From Tardiphaga sp. (GTDB lineage Bacteria > Pseudomonadota > Alphaproteobacteria > Rhizobiales > Xanthobacteraceae), in NCBI GenBank assembly GCA_030147505.1, contig JASBVG010000105.1:27197-91196 (forward strand): a stretch of DNA of 64,000 bases. The letters run 5' to 3'. Positions within the stretch are counted from its first letter, which is position 1; each line of letters opens with the position of its first letter. Below the pieces are notes generated by a model. The model did not search any database. It worked only from the letters and a program-made list of their open reading frames with translations, and was not told the DNA's origin. The position numbers and the translations under genes were made by a program. Positions 60,283-64,000 of the stretch are shown here, in pieces.

Positions 60283-61248
60283 ATGTCGAAAACCATTCTC
60301 GTCACCGGTGCCTGCGGCTGGCTCGGCAGCGCCATCGTCGATGCGCTCTTGAAGCGCGGCGATGCGGTGATTGCTACCGATCTCGCGGTTTCACCGGCGA
60401 TCGCTGCGCTTTCAGCCGGCAATGCCGCTTTGACGGCGGTCGCCGCCGATCTCGGCGAATGGCATCAGGTGATGCGCCTGTTCGAGGCGCATCGTCCCGA
60501 TGCCGTGATCCACGCTGCGGCCATCGTCGGCGTGATCCAGGCGGCCGACATTCCGATCAAAGCGCAGCGCATCAATGTGGAAGGCTCGATCAACCTGTTC
60601 GAGGCCATGCGCCTGAGCGAGGTGAAGCGTGTCATCCATATCAGCACTGAAGAGACCTATGGCGACTTCCTGTCCGATATGATTGACGAGGATCATCCGC
60701 AGAAGCCGCTCAGCATCTACGGTCTGACCAAGCTTGCGGCCGAGCATTATGGTCGCGTCTACTCGCGCGATCACGGACTCGAATGCATCAATGTGCGGAC
60801 CTGTTGGGTCTATGGCCCGCATCTGCCGCGTCTGCGTATGCCGCGCATCTTTGTTGAGGCGGCGCTGCGTGGCGAAGCGTTCCATCAGGTCGATGGCGGC
60901 AATCTCTCGGTGGATCAGGTCTATATCGACGACACCGTGCAGGGCGCATTGCTGGCGCTGGATAAGGACAAGCACCGATACGATGCCTATAACATCGCGA
61001 CCGGCGTTGCGCCGACGCTGCGCGACACTGCGGAAGCCGTCAATCGTGCCATTCCCGGTGCGAAGATTACGGTCGGCGACAGCGGCCCGTATCATCATGG
61101 TGGCAAGGTGCTCAGCGCGGTCAAGGGCGCGCTCGATATCAGCCGCGCCAAAGCCGAACTCGGCTATGCGCCGCGCTATGATCTGCAGCGCGGCATCGAA
61201 GCGACCATCGCGGCGACGCGCGAGCGTATGAATCAGAACGGATCCTGA
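60283..61248 (+). CDS. NAD-dependent epimerase/dehydratase family protein (second)
   Basis: This 321-residue extended short-chain dehydrogenase has VTGACGWLGSAIVDALLKRG at about 7-26, HAAAIVGV, the HISTEETYGDF segment and the catalytic YGLTKLAAEHYG (Tyr-x-x-x-Lys). RTCWVYGPHLPRLRMPRIF is the typical substrate region. The ATG at 60283 begins the family N-terminus; frame residues from 60226 overlap the cupin gene and are Arg/Pro-rich. A hairpin follows the gene, so some transcripts may end here. Confidence 0.88.
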   Translation: MSKTILVTGACGWLGSAIVDALLKRGDAVIATDLAVSPAIAALSAGNAALTAVAADLGEWHQVMRLFEAHRPDAVIHAAAIVGVIQAADIPIKAQRINVEGSINLFEAMRLSEVKRVIHISTEETYGDFLSDMIDEDHPQKPLSIYGLTKLAAEHYGRVYSRDHGLECINVRTCWVYGPHLPRLRMPRIFVEAALRGEAFHQVDGGNLSVDQVYIDDTVQGALLALDKDKHRYDAYNIATGVAPTLRDTAEAVNRAIPGAKITVGDSGPYHHGGKVLSAVKGALDISRAKAELGYAPRYDLQRGIEATIAATRERMNQNGS

Positions 61249-61266
61249 CGCCGCACATGATCCGTC

Positions 61267-61293
61267 GCCCCGTATGCCGAGCATCGGCGGGGC
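61267..61293. terminator. Hairpin between epimerase and SDR genes (attenuator-like)
   Basis: An outer stem GCCCC (61267-61271)/GGGGC (61289-61293) and an inner stem GCCGA (61276-61280)/TCGGC (61284-61288) with a GCA loop form a ten-pair hairpin with a four-base bulge. Only a weak T run follows. It may partly terminate transcription inside the operon; the SDR gene has its own GAGGA site. Confidence 0.45.
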
Positions 61294-61332
61294 AAGATTT
61301 CAATTTCTGCTCATTCCTGTGAGGACAAGCCC

Positions 61333-62043
61333 ATGTCGACTTCATCTCCTATTGTGATAATTTTCGGCGGCTCGCGCGGCATCGGCGCAGCCTGTGCAAA
61401 AGCCTTCGCGGATGCCGGCTGGCAGGTCGCTTCGACCTATGCCACCAAGACGGATCCCGCAGCGCCGGGCAAAACCTATCAGGTCGATATCCGTGATGCC
61501 GCGGCCGTCGCAAAAGTGTTCGATCAGGTGCAGGCCGACTATGGCGCCGCGCCGCAGGCTGTCATCGCCAATGCCGGCATCAATGTGCCGGGCGTTCCGC
61601 TGGCGAATTTCCCGGCCGAGAATTTCCGCCAATTGCTCGACGTTAACGTGGTCGGGGCCTTCAACATGCTCGCCGAAGCTGCGCGAAAAGTAAAGGACAA
61701 GGGCGCCATCGTCGCGATCACCACCTCGCTGGTGCGTCACGTAGTGCCGGGCACGGGCCCTTATGCCGCGACCAAGGCGGCGGTCGAGAGCCTAGTGCGG
61801 TCAATGTCGAAGGAGTTGTCCGGGCGCGGCGTGCGCGTCAACGGCGTCGCGCCGGGGCCGGTGGATACCGATCTCTTCAATGCCGGCAAGACCGAGGAAG
61901 TGAAGGCGCGCATGGCCGCCTTCAGTCCGTTCAACCGCATCGGTCGTCCGGAAGAAATAGCGGAAGTCGTGCGCTTCCTCGCCTCCGATCAAGCGTCGTG
62001 GGTGCAGGGTCAGATCGTGCAGCCGAATGGCGGCATGGTATGA
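61333..62043 (+). CDS. Short-chain dehydrogenase/reductase (SDR family)
   Basis: This 236-residue classical SDR oxidises or reduces a hydroxyl/keto group with NAD(P). The cofactor motif is GGSRGIGAACAKAF (about 12-25). IANAGINVPG is the NAG strand, the catalytic serine is in AITTSLVRHV and the catalytic Tyr/Lys in GPYAATKAAVESL. RVNGVAPGPVDTDLF and the ending QIVQPNGGMV are typical. The stop overlaps the ATG of the flavoprotein as ATGA, so the two steps are probably consecutive in the pathway. Confidence 0.9.
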   Translation: MSTSSPIVIIFGGSRGIGAACAKAFADAGWQVASTYATKTDPAAPGKTYQVDIRDAAAVAKVFDQVQADYGAAPQAVIANAGINVPGVPLANFPAENFRQLLDVNVVGAFNMLAEAARKVKDKGAIVAITTSLVRHVVPGTGPYAATKAAVESLVRSMSKELSGRGVRVNGVAPGPVDTDLFNAGKTEEVKARMAAFSPFNRIGRPEEIAEVVRFLASDQASWVQGQIVQPNGGMV

Positions 62044-63752
62044 CCCAAGGGAATGCCGCTACGCCGGACGACGTCTTTGATGTCGTCGTCGTCGGATCCG
62101 GCGCCGGCGGTCTCACCGCCGCCAGCACCGCAGCAGCACAAGGCTGTTCGGTGCTGCTGGTCGAACAGGCAAAGGTCGTCGGTGGGACCACCGCGATCTC
62201 CGGCGGCATGGTATGGATACCTGCCAACCACAAGGCCACCGCGGCACAGCGCGCGGATACGCTGGATGCTGCACGGACCTATCTTGCCAAAACCGTGCCT
62301 GGCACTGACCGCGAGCGGCTCGAGGCTTTTCTCGCCAGCGGCGATGCGGCGATCCGCGATCTCGAAGCACGGACCAGCTTGCGCCTGCAACCCGTGATGA
62401 CCTATCCAGACTATTATCCCGATCTTCCCGGCGCGACGCACGGTGGCCGCGTGCTCGAGCCCGTGCCGTTCGAGGCAAGCGTACTCGGCAAGGCTTTCAC
62501 GCTGGTGCGCAGTCCACTACCGGAATTCATGCTGTTTGGCGGCATGATGATCAGCCGTGCGGACATCCCGCATCTACGCCGGACGTCAAAATCGCTGCGC
62601 TCCGCGCTGCATGTGGCGAGGTTGCTGTTTAAGTATGGCGTGCAGCGTCTCGCCGCGCGCCGGGGCACCACGCTGTATCTCGGCAATGCCTTGGTTGGGC
62701 GTCTTCTGAAGTCCGCGCTTGATCTGGGCGTCATCATCCGCACGTGTACCACAGTCACGCGGCTCGAAGCCGATGCGAGCGGGCGCGTCGTCGTGCTGGA
62801 AACACATGATGCGTCATCGCGGTTGCATCGCGTGCGTGCGCGCCGCGGCATCGTGCTGGCGACGGGCGGCATTTCGCACGATGCCGAACTGCGCCGACAG
62901 TTCGTGCCGGACAGTGCCGGCGATCTGACGGCGACAGTCGCGGCGAATGACGCGCCACGCGGAGCAAGGCTGGCCACGGCGGTCGGCGCGCGGCTGTCAG
63001 CACAGACCCGCGATGGCGCCTTCTGGGTGCCGGCCTCGATCTTCACCCGCGCGGATGGCAGCCGCGGCGTCTATCCGCATACGGTGACCGACCGCGCCAA
63101 GCCGGGCCTCATCGCCGTGGACAGCAATGGCCGGCGCTTCGTCAATGAAGCGGTGTCCTATCATGAATTCGTGCGAGCCCAGCTCGCGCATGCCAATAGC
63201 GCGATCCCGGCCTGGCTGATTTGCGACAGCCGCTTCATCTGGAAATACGGGCTCGGCAAGATCAAGCCGTTCACGACCGCGCTGAATGCTGATGTCGCGT
63301 CCGGCTATCTCAAGCGCGGCGATACGCTGGCCGATCTGGCACGGCAGATCGGCGTTCCGCCGCCGGCGCTGTCGCATACGGTGGACGGTTTCAACGCCCA
63401 TGCCGGGCAGGGCGAGGATCCGGCCTTTGGACGCGGCGGCAACGTCTATCAGCGCTCGCTTGGCGACGCCGATCATGCGCCGAATCCCTGCGTCGCGCCG
63501 ATCAAGGATGCTCCGTTCTATGCGGTCGCGGTGCAGCCAGCCGATCTCGGCATGTCCGCAGGGATCGTGACCGACGCGCAGGCGCGCGTGCTTGCCGAGG
63601 ATGGCCGGCCGATCTCCGGCCTCTATGCTTGCGGCAACGACATGGCATCAGTGATGGAAGGCGCCTATCCCGGACCGGGCATTACGCTGGGTCCCGCACT
63701 TACTTTCGGCTGGCTTGCAGGACGGCAGGCCGCAGCGGAGCTGGTCTCGTGA
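62040..63752 (+). CDS. FAD-dependent oxidoreductase, 3-ketosteroid-dehydrogenase/fumarate-reductase-like
   Basis: This flavoprotein of 570 residues has the FAD-binding motif VVVVGSGAGGLTAASTAAAQG at about 14-34, and GGTTAISGGMVWIPANHKA near 52-70, a pattern of the KstD/fumarate-reductase FAD_binding_2 family. The second FAD region GIVLATGGISHDAELRRQF and the C-terminal DGRPISGLYACGNDMASVM with YPGPGITLGPALTFGW are present. It probably desaturates a cyclic ketone or acid. The ATG overlaps the SDR stop. The next gene starts with a GTGA overlap. Confidence 0.88.
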   Translation: MTQGNAATPDDVFDVVVVGSGAGGLTAASTAAAQGCSVLLVEQAKVVGGTTAISGGMVWIPANHKATAAQRADTLDAARTYLAKTVPGTDRERLEAFLASGDAAIRDLEARTSLRLQPVMTYPDYYPDLPGATHGGRVLEPVPFEASVLGKAFTLVRSPLPEFMLFGGMMISRADIPHLRRTSKSLRSALHVARLLFKYGVQRLAARRGTTLYLGNALVGRLLKSALDLGVIIRTCTTVTRLEADASGRVVVLETHDASSRLHRVRARRGIVLATGGISHDAELRRQFVPDSAGDLTATVAANDAPRGARLATAVGARLSAQTRDGAFWVPASIFTRADGSRGVYPHTVTDRAKPGLIAVDSNGRRFVNEAVSYHEFVRAQLAHANSAIPAWLICDSRFIWKYGLGKIKPFTTALNADVASGYLKRGDTLADLARQIGVPPPALSHTVDGFNAHAGQGEDPAFGRGGNVYQRSLGDADHAPNPCVAPIKDAPFYAVAVQPADLGMSAGIVTDAQARVLAEDGRPISGLYACGNDMASVMEGAYPGPGITLGPALTFGWLAGRQAAAELVS

Positions 63753-64000
63753 CGAATTCATCCATGCCTGACGTTCTCGTCATCGGCGGCGGCAATGCGG
63801 CGCTGTGTTCGGCGCTGATGGCGCGCGAGGCGGGCGCATCGGTGCTGATGCTGGAAGCCGCCCCGAAGGAATGGCGCGGCGGCAACAGCATGCATGTGCG
63901 CAACCTCCGCTGCATGCATGATGAACCGCAGGATGTCCTGGTCGAGGCCTATCCGGAAGAGGAATTCTGGCAGGATTTGCTCAAGGTCACCGGCGGCATC
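63749..64000 (+). CDS. FAD-dependent dehydrogenase, TcuA-like, 3' truncated
   Basis: Only the first 84 residues are in the window. The start GTG overlaps the preceding stop as GTGA; a downstream in-frame ATG (63764) is an alternative start. The FAD motif is VLVIGGGNAALCSALMAREA. It is followed by GNSMHVRNLRCMHDEP and EEEFWQDLLKVTGG, which resemble the N-terminus of tricarballylate dehydrogenase (TcuA) and related flavoproteins. It continues the operon beyond the window and may oxidise a di- or tricarboxylate-like intermediate, though the substrate cannot be set from this fragment. Confidence 0.8.
   Translation, partial: MTNSSMPDVLVIGGGNAALCSALMAREAGASVLMLEAAPKEWRGGNSMHVRNLRCMHDEPQDVLVEAYPEEEFWQDLLKVTGGI

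Overview
The window is a 64 kb stretch of GC-rich chromosome. Its gene content points to an alphaproteobacterium of the Bradyrhizobium/Rhodopseudomonas/Afipia group (inference): a DUF6481-type Lys/Ala/Glu-rich protein, branched-chain ABC transporters with fused permease and ATPase, a BTLCP (LapG-like) protease and VreARI-type surface signalling. I see no tRNA, rRNA, CRISPR array, insertion sequence, phage gene or replication origin.

Layout. 1-2577 is the end of a leucine-degradation operon (biotin-carrying carboxylase subunit, 5' truncated, then HMG-CoA lyase). 2627-6460 holds single genes: a DUF6481 protein, a small hypothetical protein, a periplasmic FKBP isomerase, an orphan TRAP solute-binding protein, an FkbM methyltransferase and a small exported protein. 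6564-24332 is a two-partner-secretion (TPS) locus: a 4621-residue TpsA adhesin and an exported protein of unknown function on the minus strand, the TpsB outer-membrane transporter on the plus strand, and a LapG-like protease converging on it. 24642-25913 is an acyl-CoA dehydrogenase. 26441-32324 is a five-gene oligopeptide-type ABC transporter operon whose solute-binding gene has one in-frame TAG, followed by a tandem-domain TetR regulator.

33893-48868 is the most striking region. A small exported protein joins an STN signalling domain to a TonB-C-like domain. It is translationally coupled to an ECF sigma factor, then comes a FecR-type anti-sigma factor, then a second giant adhesin (4111 residues, DUF3739 C-terminus). 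This matches the VreA-VreI-VreR (PUMA3) kind of cell-surface signalling known from Pseudomonas, here directly abutting its probable adhesin target. No second TpsB is present.

48942-64000 is a LysR regulator divergent from a long, tightly packed catabolic operon that runs off the window: aldehyde dehydrogenase, ThDP enzyme, branched-chain-type ABC uptake system (binding protein, LivH and a single LivM-LivG-LivF polypeptide), TIM-barrel isomerase, two NAD epimerase/dehydratases, a cupin, an SDR and two FAD dehydrogenases. It probably imports and oxidises one small organic acid or polyol-like compound that I cannot identify.

Working together: the two giant adhesins, TpsB, the LapG-like protease and the STN/ECF/FecR cascade make a plausible 42 kb surface-adhesion island in which secretion, release and transcription of adhesins are each represented. 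The rest is ordinary heterotrophic metabolism and transport.
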